Below, in pieces: positions 1-6,650 of a DNA stretch of 10,873 nt. Under the pieces are notes generated by a model. The model ran no database searches. It saw nothing but the letters and a program-made list of their open reading frames with translations, and had not been told where the DNA came from. Positions within the stretch are counted from its first letter, which is position 1; every line of letters begins with the position of its first letter. The position numbers were made by a program, and so were the translations under genes. The stretch comes from Microbacteriaceae bacterium. Lineage in GTDB: Bacteria; Actinomycetota; Actinomycetes; Actinomycetales; Microbacteriaceae. The stretch covers positions 1 through 10,873 of the forward strand of contig JAODAU010000440.1 in assembly GCA_025463615.1 (NCBI GenBank), in the 5' to 3' direction.

Positions 1-588
1 GCGCAGTCGGTCACCGAGGTGCACGGCATCGCGGTCGACGAGCCCGAGCGCGCACGCACGCTGGTGATGACGATGATGCTGGGCACCGCCGGCTCCGACC
101 TGGTCAAGCAGTTCGCCGGCCAGATCACCGGCGGCAAGAGCCGCGGGTCGTTCTGGGGCGAGCTCGTCACGAAGAGCCTGCCCGAGGTGGCGGTGAGCCA
201 GATCGGCGGCCGCGTGCAGCAGCTGTTCGTGCGCCGGTTCGCCGCGAGCCAGGGTGCGAGCGTGCTCGGTCGCGCCATCCCGTTCGGCGTCGGCGCCGTC
301 ATCGGCGGTGCGGGCAACCACCTGCTCGGCCGCAAGGTGGTCACCAGCGCACGTGCCGCGTTCGGGCCCGCGCCCGACGCCTTCCCCACCGAGCTGGATC
401 CCACGGTGCGGCTGCCCGGGGCGCCGCGGCCCGCGCTGCCACGGCTCGCATCCCGCGTCGGCACCACCCTCGGCTCCGGCGTGGTGGCCGGCGTGCGCTC
501 CTCGTCGAGCGCGGTCAAGCGCGGTCGGGACGCGGTCGTGCGGCGCACGCGACGCGGGGCATCCACCCCCGACGACGACGCGGACTGA
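1..588 (+). CDS. EcsC-like family protein, C-terminal part (5' end outside window)
   Basis: The frame is open from base 1 to a TGA at 586-588, so the gene is cut by the window edge and its true start is not visible. A GTG at 19 exists but lies inside the reading frame and is probably not the start. The middle (HGIAVDEPERARTLVMTMML, then IPFGVGAVIGGAGNHLLGR and an SARAAFGP motif) resembles the C-terminal half of EcsC-family proteins. These often have a glycine-rich hydrophobic hairpin ending in a GNHLLGR-type motif. The last 60 or so residues are a basic, Ser/Arg/Pro-rich tail ending in an acidic run, likely disordered. EcsC proteins are membrane-associated and poorly understood, and the B. 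subtilis name comes from an ABC transporter operon. Family assignment is by eye from motif memory; the biochemical role is unknown. The gene is followed by 108 bases before the next gene. Confidence 0.6.
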   Translation, partial: AQSVTEVHGIAVDEPERARTLVMTMMLGTAGSDLVKQFAGQITGGKSRGSFWGELVTKSLPEVAVSQIGGRVQQLFVRRFAASQGASVLGRAIPFGVGAVIGGAGNHLLGRKVVTSARAAFGPAPDAFPTELDPTVRLPGAPRPALPRLASRVGTTLGSGVVAGVRSSSSAVKRGRDAVVRRTRRGASTPDDDAD

Positions 589-684
589 GCGGCTCTTCTC
601 CTCCCCAACGGGCGATTTCGGGGGTCATCCACAGTTCGACCCTGCGGGGCCTCGATCGAGCCCGCCGGCGTCGGGCGCCGGGGC
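589..684. other. Short intergenic region with hairpin-forming palindromes
   Basis: Between the EcsC-like gene and the -10 box of the next gene lie two self-complementary stretches. CTCGATCGAG at 651-660 is a perfect 10-base palindrome flanked by GGG and CCC, with one bulged C. CCGGCG at 665-670 pairs with CGCCGG at 676-681. Neither is followed by a T-run, so they are weak terminator candidates at best. TCATCCACA at 625-633 is close to a DnaA box (one mismatch to TTATCCACA) but is isolated. Confidence 0.3.
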
Positions 685-690
685 TAACTT
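685..690 (+). promoter_or_regulatory. -10 box (TAACTT) of a leaderless promoter
   Basis: TAACTT matches the actinobacterial TANNNT -10 consensus. It is followed by exactly six bases (GAGCGC) and then the ATG at 697, which places the expected transcription start on or next to the A of the start codon. No clear -35 box or Shine-Dalgarno sequence is visible. The same spacing occurs before the genes at 2728 and 9510. Confidence 0.65.
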
Positions 691-696
691 GAGCGC

Positions 697-993
697 ATGA
701 CCGGCTCCCGCTCACCCCAGACCCAGTATCCCTACGCCGTGCCGTTCCGCGTCGATCGCGACGCGGGGCCCCGGCGCTACCTGCTCACGAACACCAGCGA
801 GGAGCGCCTCGACGGCATCGCGCTCAGCCTGCTCGGGCAGGGCGTCATGCCCGCGAGCCCGCCACGGGCGCTCGAACCGGGCGAGACGCTGGAGGTGCTC
901 ATCTCCGCCAGGGACCTCGCGCGCAGCACCGTCCTGGTGGTGCGCTGGTTCCGGCCGACCGGCGAGGAGTTCCTCTGGCGGGTCAGCTTCTAG
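697..993 (+). CDS. Small conserved-looking protein of unknown function (98 aa)
   Basis: The protein has 98 residues with an ATG start supported by a leaderless -10 box six bases upstream, and ends with TAG at 991-993. It has no signal peptide, membrane segment or cysteine. The sequence alternates hydrophobic and polar residues in strand-like stretches (RRYLLTNTSEERLDGIALSL; ETLEVLISARDL; STVLVVRWFRPTGEEFLWRV), suggesting a small all-beta cytoplasmic fold. I do not recognise the family. The coding frame keeps GC-rich third positions throughout and has clear start signals, so I regard it as a real gene. Its stop abuts the stop of the convergent XRE-type gene with no bases between, so the two transcripts must overlap at their 3' ends or end inside each other's coding sequence. 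Confidence 0.75.
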   Translation: MTGSRSPQTQYPYAVPFRVDRDAGPRRYLLTNTSEERLDGIALSLLGQGVMPASPPRALEPGETLEVLISARDLARSTVLVVRWFRPTGEEFLWRVSF

Positions 994-1299
994 CTACTGG
1001 TTGCGATGCGCGGCGCGCTCGCGGATGTAGTCGGCCGCCGAGTAGACGACCTTGCGCTTGGGCAGCGACTCGCCGCCGATCCCCTTGACCAGCTCGCCCG
1101 GGTCGATGCTCAGCACCGACGCGATGAGCACGAGCGTGTGGAAGTTGGGGTTGCCCAGGCCACGCTCGATCTTGCCGTAGTTCGAGACGTTCATGCCGGC
1201 GAGGTGGGCGATCTCCTCCTGGCTGCAGGCGAGTTCGATGCGGCGGAGCTTGATGCGCTCCCCCAGCTGGCGGGCGGCGTCGGAGATCGGTGAAGGCAC
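994..1299 (-). CDS. XRE-family helix-turn-helix transcriptional regulator (101 aa)
   Basis: A small single-domain DNA-binding protein of the XRE/Cro-CI type. Residues about 12-70 form the HTH_3 domain: LGERIKLRRIELACSQEEIA (helices 1-2) and HLAGMNVSNYGKIERGLGNP (turn, recognition helix, and the conserved IERG...NP motif), followed by the FHTLVLIASVLSIDPGELV helices. The remaining 30 residues are basic (KRKVVYSAADYIRERAAHRN) with no recognisable sensor domain. The start is the GTG at 1299-1297. A TATCAA six bases upstream gives leaderless spacing, and no Shine-Dalgarno sequence is seen. Such short regulators often act as autoregulators or as companions of stress, phage or toxin genes, but no partner toxin is adjacent here. 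The target is unknown. It lies downstream of, and on the same strand as, the glycerophosphotransferase gene, with 78 bases between, so it could also be read from that transcript. Confidence 0.92.
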   Translation of the reverse strand: MPSPISDAARQLGERIKLRRIELACSQEEIAHLAGMNVSNYGKIERGLGNPNFHTLVLIASVLSIDPGELVKGIGGESLPKRKVVYSAADYIRERAAHRNQ

Positions 1300-1305
1300 A
1301 ATACA

Positions 1306-1311
1306 TTGATA
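1306..1311 (-). promoter_or_regulatory. Possible -10 box (TATCAA) of the XRE-type regulator
   Basis: Read on the - strand, TATCAA is followed by six bases (TGTATT) and the GTG start at 1299. The spacing equals that of the other leaderless promoters in the window. The final base is A rather than the conserved T, and no -35 box is evident, so this is weaker than the sites at 685, 2716 and 9517. Confidence 0.4.
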
Positions 1312-1377
1312 GGTGCCCCACTGCGCAGGAGCCAGAGCATGCGACGCCGCGCGCGTTAAGGCTCGGCGCTCAAAGCA

Positions 1378-2679
1378 CTATGCGTCGTCATCATCCTCGT
1401 CGAACGGGTCGGACTCGTGCTCCTCGCGCTCCCCCGCGTGCACGATCGCGTTGCGGTCCCACTCGGCCATGAGCTCTTCGACCGCGGCGTGGAAGCGGGC
1501 GGTCGCCGCGCCCGGGGTCGTGTCGCCGAAGTGCCGCTCGACCCAGTAGCCGAGCCGCGCGAGCGCCTCCTCGTCGTGGAGCGCGCGGTCGACAAGGGCG
1601 GGGGTCGCCGCGGCGCCCTCGACCGTGAGCCACTCGGCCTGGCCGAGGTAGCCCTCGTGGTCGATCTCGGCGGAGTCGGCGGCCGGACGTGTCACGATGA
1701 GCGGTTTGCCGGTGGCCAGCCGGTCGTAGACCATGGCGGAGACATCCGTGATCGCGACATCCGCGGCGGCGAGCTGCCAGCCGAGCGCCGGGCCGTCGTC
1801 GTAGACGTGCTGTGCCGCGGCGTCGGCCGAGTTCGCCGAGGCGAGCATGGCGATGATGCGCTCGTTGGCCTGCTTCGTGGCCGGGTCGATGACGCCGGTG
1901 CGCGGGTGCGGGCGGTAGATGACGCGGTGGCGCCCGGTCGCGAGCAGCGACGAGACGAGGGCGACGCCGTGGGTGGCGACGGACCCGTACGCGGCGGCAC
2001 CGCGGTCGCCCTCCCAGGTGGGCGAGTAGAGCACGACGGTGCGGTCATCCGGGGTGTAGGGCAGGGCGCCGGCCAGGTGATCGGCCTGGGGGCGGCCGAT
2101 CGACCGGGTGCGCGCGTCGATGTCGAAGCCCCAGAGCTTGCGGGCGAGGCGGTCCCGCGCGGCATCCCCCGCGATGAAGCTGTAGTCGTAGGCCTTGAAC
2201 TGGTTGGTGGTCATGTACATCTTGTCGCTCTCGCCGTGGTTGACGAAGACGTGCCACATGCGGCCGTACCGGAACATCTGGAAGTTCTTGGCGTTCTGGT
2301 TGACGTAGAAGACGATGTGGATGTCCTGCCGCTCCACGAACTCCTCGAGCTCCACCACCGTGCGAAGGTAGGCCACCGGAACGGGCGCCTCCTCCACCAT
2401 CACCAGTGCGGCGCTGGGCGAGCGGCTGATGATCGCGACGGGCCAGGTCTTGGCGAGCTCGGCCAGGGGCGCGTACCACTGACGCACCTGGTAGAGGTTG
2501 ACCCTGGTGTCGGCGAAGTACACCGCGATCTTGATGCTCCCGGCGGGCAGCTGCGGCTGCGACTGGGCCCGGCGCGCCATCTCCCGGCGATTGGAGCGGG
2601 AGGCGAGCATGGAGCGCCCGACCCTGATGGCGGTCCTGAGATCCTGGATGAGTGGCACCTGACGATTAAACCAGTGCAT
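1378..2679 (-). CDS. CDP-glycerol glycerophosphotransferase family protein, divergent member (433 aa)
   Basis: The protein shows the PF04464 (Glyphos_transf) pattern in the expected order: an HGESDK motif with His148 in place of the usual HGTxxK, YSPTWEGD at 218-225, YRPHPRTG with His258, and TDVSAMVYD at 311-319 followed by a TGKPLIV stretch. The two histidines that family members use for catalysis are kept. The usual TDYSSxxFD motif is altered to TDVSAxxYD, so substrate handling may differ from the two paralogues on the + strand. It lacks a signal peptide; such enzymes work at the inner face of the membrane, adding glycerol-phosphate or related units to lipid-linked wall polymers. The C-terminus ends in an acidic run (DPFDEDDDDA). 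The start is uncertain. ATG at 2679 has no Shine-Dalgarno sequence. An in-frame GTG at 2658 is preceded by TTTAAT plus six bases, and TAGGAT lies just over the ATG, so a protein seven residues shorter is plausible. It is divergent from the next gene across 48 bases. Confidence 0.85.
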   Translation of the reverse strand: MHWFNRQVPLIQDLRTAIRVGRSMLASRSNRREMARRAQSQPQLPAGSIKIAVYFADTRVNLYQVRQWYAPLAELAKTWPVAIISRSPSAALVMVEEAPVPVAYLRTVVELEEFVERQDIHIVFYVNQNAKNFQMFRYGRMWHVFVNHGESDKMYMTTNQFKAYDYSFIAGDAARDRLARKLWGFDIDARTRSIGRPQADHLAGALPYTPDDRTVVLYSPTWEGDRGAAAYGSVATHGVALVSSLLATGRHRVIYRPHPRTGVIDPATKQANERIIAMLASANSADAAAQHVYDDGPALGWQLAAADVAITDVSAMVYDRLATGKPLIVTRPAADSAEIDHEGYLGQAEWLTVEGAAATPALVDRALHDEEALARLGYWVERHFGDTTPGAATARFHAAVEELMAEWDRNAIVHAGEREEHESDPFDEDDDDA

Positions 2680-2682
2680 CCT
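2677..2682 (-). promoter_or_regulatory. Possible -10 box (TAGGAT) overlapping the annotated ATG of the - strand transferase
   Basis: On the - strand TAGGAT fits TANNNT but covers the ATG at 2679-2677. If it is used, transcription starts near base 2670 and the first in-frame start is the GTG at 2658. A second weaker box, TTTAAT at 2670-2665, sits exactly six bases before the same GTG. Both therefore favour the GTG start. Confidence 0.3.
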
Positions 2683-2715
2683 ATGAGGCCGCCGAGGCCG
2701 GTCCGGGCCCGCTGC

Positions 2716-2721
2716 TAGGCT
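2716..2721 (+). promoter_or_regulatory. -10 box (TAGGCT) of a leaderless promoter for the + strand transferase operon
   Basis: TAGGCT is followed by six bases (GCCGAG) and the ATG at 2728, so transcription should begin at the start codon. The 48-base divergent region (2680-2727) must hold the promoters for both directions, leaving little room for separate operators. No good -35 hexamer is visible. Confidence 0.6.
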
Positions 2722-2727
2722 GCCGAG

Positions 2728-3975
2728 ATGCCCGGGTTCGACTTCGCTCGGGGCAACGCCCGCAAGCTCGCGTCGCTGCCCCTCTACGCCCTCGGCGTCG
2801 TCGCCAGCGCGGTCGTGCCGCGGCGGCGCGACCGCTGGGTGTTCGGCAGCGGGCCGGGGGTCGGCGAGGGCGCGCTCGAGCTGGCGCGGTTCGTGCGCAG
2901 CGAGCATCCTGAGCTTGCGGTGACCTGGCTGGCGAAGGATGCCGCCGACGCCTCGGTCGCCCGCGCCGAGGGATTCGACGCCGTCGAGAAGGCCGGCGCG
3001 GCGGGGCTGTGGCGCACGCTGCGCGCGAGCGTGGTGGTGATCACACACGGCTTCGGCGACGTGAACCGGTTCGGCACGCGCGGCGCGTTCGTCGTGCAGC
3101 TCTGGCACGGCGTGCCGCTCAAGCTCATTCAGCTCGACTCCCCCGCAACCACCACGCTCGGCATCCCCGGCGGCTGGCGGCTGCGCCCCCTGCTGCGGCG
3201 GTTCTACCGGCGCGGGTTCACCGGGCTCGGGCTGGTGCCCGCCTCCTCCGAGCTGGTCGCCGGCCGGCTGCGCACGGCGTTCGGTGTCGCCAGCGCGGTC
3301 GTCGTCACGGGCGACCCGCGCGACGACGTGCTCTCCCGCGGCACCGCCGACGAGCGGCGGGCGCGGGCGCGCGCGACCGTGTTCGACCTGCTCGGCCTCG
3401 CCGACGACGGCCGGCACCTGCTGCTCTTCGCCCCCACCTGGCGCGACGGCGCGCGCGACCCCGCGCTGCCCGGCGCGGACGAGTGGCGGGCGATCGCCGC
3501 GCACCTCGAGAGCGTGGGCGGCCTGCTCGTGGTGCGGCCGCATCCGCTCGGCGTCGGCGAGTACGCGGCGGGTGGTGCGTTCTCCGACCGCATCCGGGTG
3601 CTGAGCTCGGCCGACGCCACCACCATCACCCCGCTGCTGCCCGCGTTCGACCGGCTGGTGACCGACTACTCGTCGATCGCGTTCGACTACTCGCTCATCG
3701 GCGGGCCGATGTTCTACCTCGCCCCCGACGAGGACGACTACGCCGGCAGCCGCGGCCTCTACGGCCCGTACCGCGACTTCAGCGGCGGCCGCGAGGAGCG
3801 TGACTGGGCCGGCGTGCTGCGGCAGCTGGCGCGCTTCGAGGTCGACCCGGCCTGGGCATCCGAGGTCCTGGCGCACACGACACGAATGGCCGTCGAGTTC
3901 TTCGCATTCACCGACGGCGGGAACACTGCCAGAGTGTACGAAGAGATCACGACCAGACTGGATGCCCGCCGATGA
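2728..3975 (+). CDS. CDP-glycerol glycerophosphotransferase family protein (415 aa)
   Basis: This is a compact PF04464 member with all canonical motifs: LWHGVPLK with His127, LLFAPTWRDG at about 232-241, VRPHPLG with His272, and VTDYSSIAFDYSLIGGP at 311-327 with Asp320. The N-terminus carries a hydrophobic segment (residues about 15-30, LASLPLYALGVVASAVVP) followed by basic residues, likely a membrane-association or amphipathic element rather than a cleaved signal. Family members transfer glycerol phosphate from CDP-glycerol to the growing teichoic acid or priming disaccharide on the cytoplasmic face. Whether this one is a primase (TagB-like) or a polymerase (TagF-like) cannot be told from the motifs. 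ATG 2728 is supported by a leaderless -10 box. Its TGA overlaps the ATG of the next gene (ATGA at 3972-3975), so the pair should be co-translated. Confidence 0.93.
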   Translation: MPGFDFARGNARKLASLPLYALGVVASAVVPRRRDRWVFGSGPGVGEGALELARFVRSEHPELAVTWLAKDAADASVARAEGFDAVEKAGAAGLWRTLRASVVVITHGFGDVNRFGTRGAFVVQLWHGVPLKLIQLDSPATTTLGIPGGWRLRPLLRRFYRRGFTGLGLVPASSELVAGRLRTAFGVASAVVVTGDPRDDVLSRGTADERRARARATVFDLLGLADDGRHLLLFAPTWRDGARDPALPGADEWRAIAAHLESVGGLLVVRPHPLGVGEYAAGGAFSDRIRVLSSADATTITPLLPAFDRLVTDYSSIAFDYSLIGGPMFYLAPDEDDYAGSRGLYGPYRDFSGGREERDWAGVLRQLARFEVDPAWASEVLAHTTRMAVEFFAFTDGGNTARVYEEITTRLDARR

Positions 3976-5480
3976 GCCCCACCACGGACGCCGCGCCGTC
4001 GCGGGCCACTCCGTCGCAGCCCGCCCTGGACCGGATCACGGTGGACGCGGATGCCCCCGCCCTCCTCTTCGCGGGCGAGCTCGCCGGTGCCCCGACCCCC
4101 GTCGTCACCCTCCGAGGCACGCGCCAGGAGCTCCCCGGGGCGGTCACCGTCGACGGCGACCGCTGGTCGGCCACCGTGCCGCTGATGCACTCGCAGTGGG
4201 GCGGCCCGGCGCTGCCGCCTCGCTCCGGACGCTATGTGCTGTCGGGCGTGACCGTCGCCGCGCCGCTTCCCGCCGCGCAACTCATCGTCGGCGTGACCCG
4301 CGCGACGTTCGCCGTCTCCGACGACGGCCTCCTCGTCGAGTTCGCCGCGCCGCTCACCGACCGCGAGCGCGGCGGCGCGCAGCAGGCGGCGCTCGAGGCC
4401 GACTACCGCGCCACCGACTACGCGCCCGTGGACGCGGTGTTCTTCGAGAGCTTCTACGGGCGCAACGCGTCGTGCAACCCGCTCGCGATCGACCGGGTGA
4501 TCGCGCGCGAGCGGCCCGACATCCTGCGCTACTGGAGCGTGGCCGACGCGTCCGTGCAGGTGCCGGAGGGCGGCATCCCGATCATCGACGGCAGCGCCGA
4601 GTGGTGGCGGGTGCGCGGGTCGGCCCGGCTGCTGGTGGTGAACGACTGGCTGCGCAAGCGCTATCGCAAGCGGCCGCACCAGACCGTGCTGCAGACCTGG
4701 CACGGCACGATGCTCAAGAAACTCGCGCTGAGCCGCTCGAATGTGAGCCTGCGCACGCGACTGGCGACGCTGCGCGAGAGCCGGCGCTGGGACATCCTGC
4801 TCGCCCAGAACGAGTACAGCCGCGGTGTATTCCGCCGCGCGTATGGATACCTCAAGCAGGTGTGGGAGGAGGGCTACCCCCGCGACGACGTGCTCAGCGG
4901 CGGCGACCCCGGGCCGGTGCGCGCGCGACTCGGCATCCCCGACGGCGCCCGCGTCGTGCTGTACGCCCCCACCTGGCGCGACGACGACCCCGACCACGTG
5001 GACCACCTGGATGTCGCCCGCTTCACCTCCGAGCTCGGCGAGGGCTATGTCACGCTCATCCGCGGCCACTCGCGCACCCTGCTCCCCGGCGAGGACGTGC
5101 ACGCGCCCGGCGTGATCGACGTGACCGGGTATCCGGACATCTCGGAGCTGTTCCTCGTGGCGGACGTGCTGGTGACCGATTACTCCTCGGTGATGTTCGA
5201 CTTCACCGTGACCGGCAAGCCGGTGTTCTTCTTCACCCCCGACCTCGAGCACTACCGCGAGAGCCTGCGCGGCTTCTACTTCGACCTGCTGCCCGTCGCA
5301 CCCGGCCCGATCGTGCAGGGGCTGCACGAGCTCGTGCGCCTGGTGAAGGACGCGGATGCCGTGGCCGCCGACTTCGCCGACCGCTACGCCGCGTGGCGCG
5401 AGCGCTTCAACCCACGCGACGACGGCCGGGCGGCGGAACGTGTGGTCACGCGCCTGCTGGCCGAGGGGTACCTGGGCTAG
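3972..5480 (+). CDS. CDP-glycerol glycerophosphotransferase family protein, TagF-like, with N-terminal extension (502 aa)
   Basis: The C-terminal two thirds is a typical PF04464 domain: VFFESFYGR at 157-164, QTWHGTMLKK with His244, AQNEYSR at 278-284, YAPTWRDD at 331-338, LIRGHSRT with His366, VTDYSSVMFDF at 401-411, and a GKPVFFFTPD...HYRESLRGFYFDL stretch. RGH replaces the RPHP seen in its two neighbours, but the histidine is kept. Residues about 20-125 form a separate strand-rich region (ITVDADAPALLFAGELAG; VVTLRGTRQELPG; VTVDGDRWSATVPL), probably an accessory beta-sandwich placed before the catalytic domain. I do not know its role. The start ATG overlaps the previous stop, and no strong Shine-Dalgarno sequence is present, so translation is likely coupled. 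The gene ends in TAG at 5478-5480, inside a CTAG that also supplies the stop of the convergent glycosyltransferase. A polymerase role for a glycerol-phosphate wall polymer is inferred. Confidence 0.94.
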   Translation: MSPTTDAAPSRATPSQPALDRITVDADAPALLFAGELAGAPTPVVTLRGTRQELPGAVTVDGDRWSATVPLMHSQWGGPALPPRSGRYVLSGVTVAAPLPAAQLIVGVTRATFAVSDDGLLVEFAAPLTDRERGGAQQAALEADYRATDYAPVDAVFFESFYGRNASCNPLAIDRVIARERPDILRYWSVADASVQVPEGGIPIIDGSAEWWRVRGSARLLVVNDWLRKRYRKRPHQTVLQTWHGTMLKKLALSRSNVSLRTRLATLRESRRWDILLAQNEYSRGVFRRAYGYLKQVWEEGYPRDDVLSGGDPGPVRARLGIPDGARVVLYAPTWRDDDPDHVDHLDVARFTSELGEGYVTLIRGHSRTLLPGEDVHAPGVIDVTGYPDISELFLVADVLVTDYSSVMFDFTVTGKPVFFFTPDLEHYRESLRGFYFDLLPVAPGPIVQGLHELVRLVKDADAVAADFADRYAAWRERFNPRDDGRAAERVVTRLLAEGYLG

Positions 5481-6526
5481 ATGCCGGTGCGGGAGGTGTC
5501 CGTGGCATCCTTCGCGCCGCGGAACAGGCCGAGGATGAACCCGGCCCCCCAGCTCACATGCATGGTGGGCAGCACGTAGAAGTAGCGCCAGCGGTCGCGC
5601 CAGGCCGGACCGCCCTCGGCGGTGAGGCTGAGCACGGCGAGCAGCAGCACATACGCGATCGGCGCGAGGTAGACCAGCGAGAACAGGGCGCCGAGCAGGC
5701 CGTGCAGCACTCCGGTGAGCTGCAGGACGCCGATGACGATGCTGGCCGCGAGGGCGAGCACGAGCAGCGGCGGCACGAAGAAGCGCCACGGGTTGCGGCC
5801 GCGGTAGCGGCGAACCAGCTCGCCGCGCCAGATCCCGGTCGCACAGAACTGCCGCACCAGCTTGGTCCAGCTCTCGCGGGGCCAGTAGGTGACCTCCAGC
5901 GACGGGTCGTACCAGACCACGTGTCCGGCAGCGCGGATGCGGAGGTTGAGCTCCCAGTCCTCGCCGCGACGGATCGTCTCGTCGTACATGCCCACCTCGT
6001 CGAGCACCTCACGGCGGAACACGCCGAGGTAGGCGGACTCCGCCGGGCCCTCCGCTGCGCCGCCGTGGTAGCTGCCGCCGCCGAGGCCGAAGCGGCTGTT
6101 GTAGGCGCGGGCGACCGCGGCCTGGAAGGGGGTGCGGCCGCGGGCGAGCATCACGCCGCCGACGTTGGCGGCACCGGTGCGGTCGAGGTCGGCGATGGCC
6201 CGGCGCGTGTAGTCGGGCTCGAGCTCGGAGTGGGCGTCCACCCGCACCACGATCGGGTAGTGGGTGGCGCGGATCGCCAGGTTGAGGCCGACCGGGATGT
6301 CGGTGTCCGGGTTGCGGACGACGACGATGCGCGGGTCTGCTGCGGCGAGGCGGGCCACGATCTCGTCGGTGTCATCCGTCGACGGACCGAGGGCGAGCAC
6401 GAGCTCCTTGGGGCCGTCGTAGTCCTGGGCGAGAACGGTGGTCACCGCGTTGCCGATGTACGCCGCCTCATTGAGCACGGGGATGACATAGGACACGCCC
6501 GGGCGGGGCTGTGCCGTCGATGCCAT
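5477..6526 (-). CDS. Family 2 glycosyltransferase, ExoA-like, membrane-associated (349 aa)
   Basis: A GT-A fold inverting glycosyltransferase. Residues 10-25 (GVSYVIPVLNEAAYIG) begin the nucleotide-sugar fold. VRVDAHSEL at 94-102 supplies the DxD-like metal/nucleotide site. GGVM...RTPF at 123-134 and GPAESAYLGVFRREV at 160-174 line the acceptor site. GEDWELNLRIRAAG at 188-201 holds the ED catalytic motif, and RQFCATGIWRGE at 225-236 replaces Q/RxxRW. The pattern is closest to succinoglycan ExoA-type enzymes. Two clear membrane segments follow (about 248-270 and 276-301), with a possible third near 316-335, tying the enzyme to a lipid-linked acceptor at the inner membrane. I chose the ATG at 6526 because AGGA lies just upstream and because a TAGGCT promoter box at 6561-6566 lies downstream of the longer ATG at 6577. 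Its convergence with the transferase operon suggests a role in the same wall or surface polysaccharide, which is inference. Confidence 0.9.
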   Translation of the reverse strand: MASTAQPRPGVSYVIPVLNEAAYIGNAVTTVLAQDYDGPKELVLALGPSTDDTDEIVARLAAADPRIVVVRNPDTDIPVGLNLAIRATHYPIVVRVDAHSELEPDYTRRAIADLDRTGAANVGGVMLARGRTPFQAAVARAYNSRFGLGGGSYHGGAAEGPAESAYLGVFRREVLDEVGMYDETIRRGEDWELNLRIRAAGHVVWYDPSLEVTYWPRESWTKLVRQFCATGIWRGELVRRYRGRNPWRFFVPPLLVLALAASIVIGVLQLTGVLHGLLGALFSLVYLAPIAYVLLLAVLSLTAEGGPAWRDRWRYFYVLPTMHVSWGAGFILGLFRGAKDATDTSRTGI

Positions 6527-6560
6527 GGTGTCCTGTCGTGCGGGTGCTGTGGGTCGGTTG

Positions 6561-6566
6561 AGCCTA
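6561..6566 (-). promoter_or_regulatory. Putative -10 box (TAGGCT) of the ExoA-like glycosyltransferase gene
   Basis: On the - strand TAGGCT lies about 34 bases before the ATG at 6526, giving a short leader that includes AGGA at 6534-6531, four bases from the start. The region just upstream carries a tandem TGTCGGA/TGTCGGC, but no convincing -35 hexamer. Confidence 0.45.
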
Positions 6567-6599
6567 CCAGCCGACATCCGACAGGGCCGGACAGGCGAA

Positions 6600-6635
6600 A
6601 GGCACCGGCTCGCTGGGGGCGGCGAGCCGGTGCCT
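6600..6635 (-). terminator. Strong hairpin, probable terminator of the htrA-like gene
   Basis: Bases 6600-6613 (AGGCACCGGCTCGC) pair perfectly with 6622-6635 over 14 base pairs, leaving an 8-base loop. On the - strand the stem is followed by TT and then CGCC, so the T-tract is short, as is common in GC-rich actinobacteria. It begins 15 bases after the stop codon of the protease gene and lies before the promoter of the next gene on the same strand, which is where an intrinsic terminator would be expected. Confidence 0.8.
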
Positions 6636-6650
6636 GTCTGGAAGGGGGTG

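Noticed and set aside
625..633. TCATCCACA as a DnaA box, with a second candidate TTCTCCACA at 9550-9558
   Set aside because: Each is isolated and mismatched. There is no cluster, no AT-rich unwinding region and no dnaA or dnaN gene, so no origin is supported.
1417..2718. A 433-codon + strand frame opposite the first transferase
   Set aside because: It is an exact antisense mirror of the recognised gene. The Val/Gly/Asp/Arg-rich translation has no family motif and no promoter or Shine-Dalgarno signal.
1378..3876. An uninterrupted 832-codon frame on the - strand extending far upstream of the transferase
   Set aside because: Only the part from about 2679 down has protein-like sequence and family motifs. 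The upstream part is Arg/Ala/Pro/His-rich antisense to the + strand transferase at 2728-3975, a typical GC-rich shadow.
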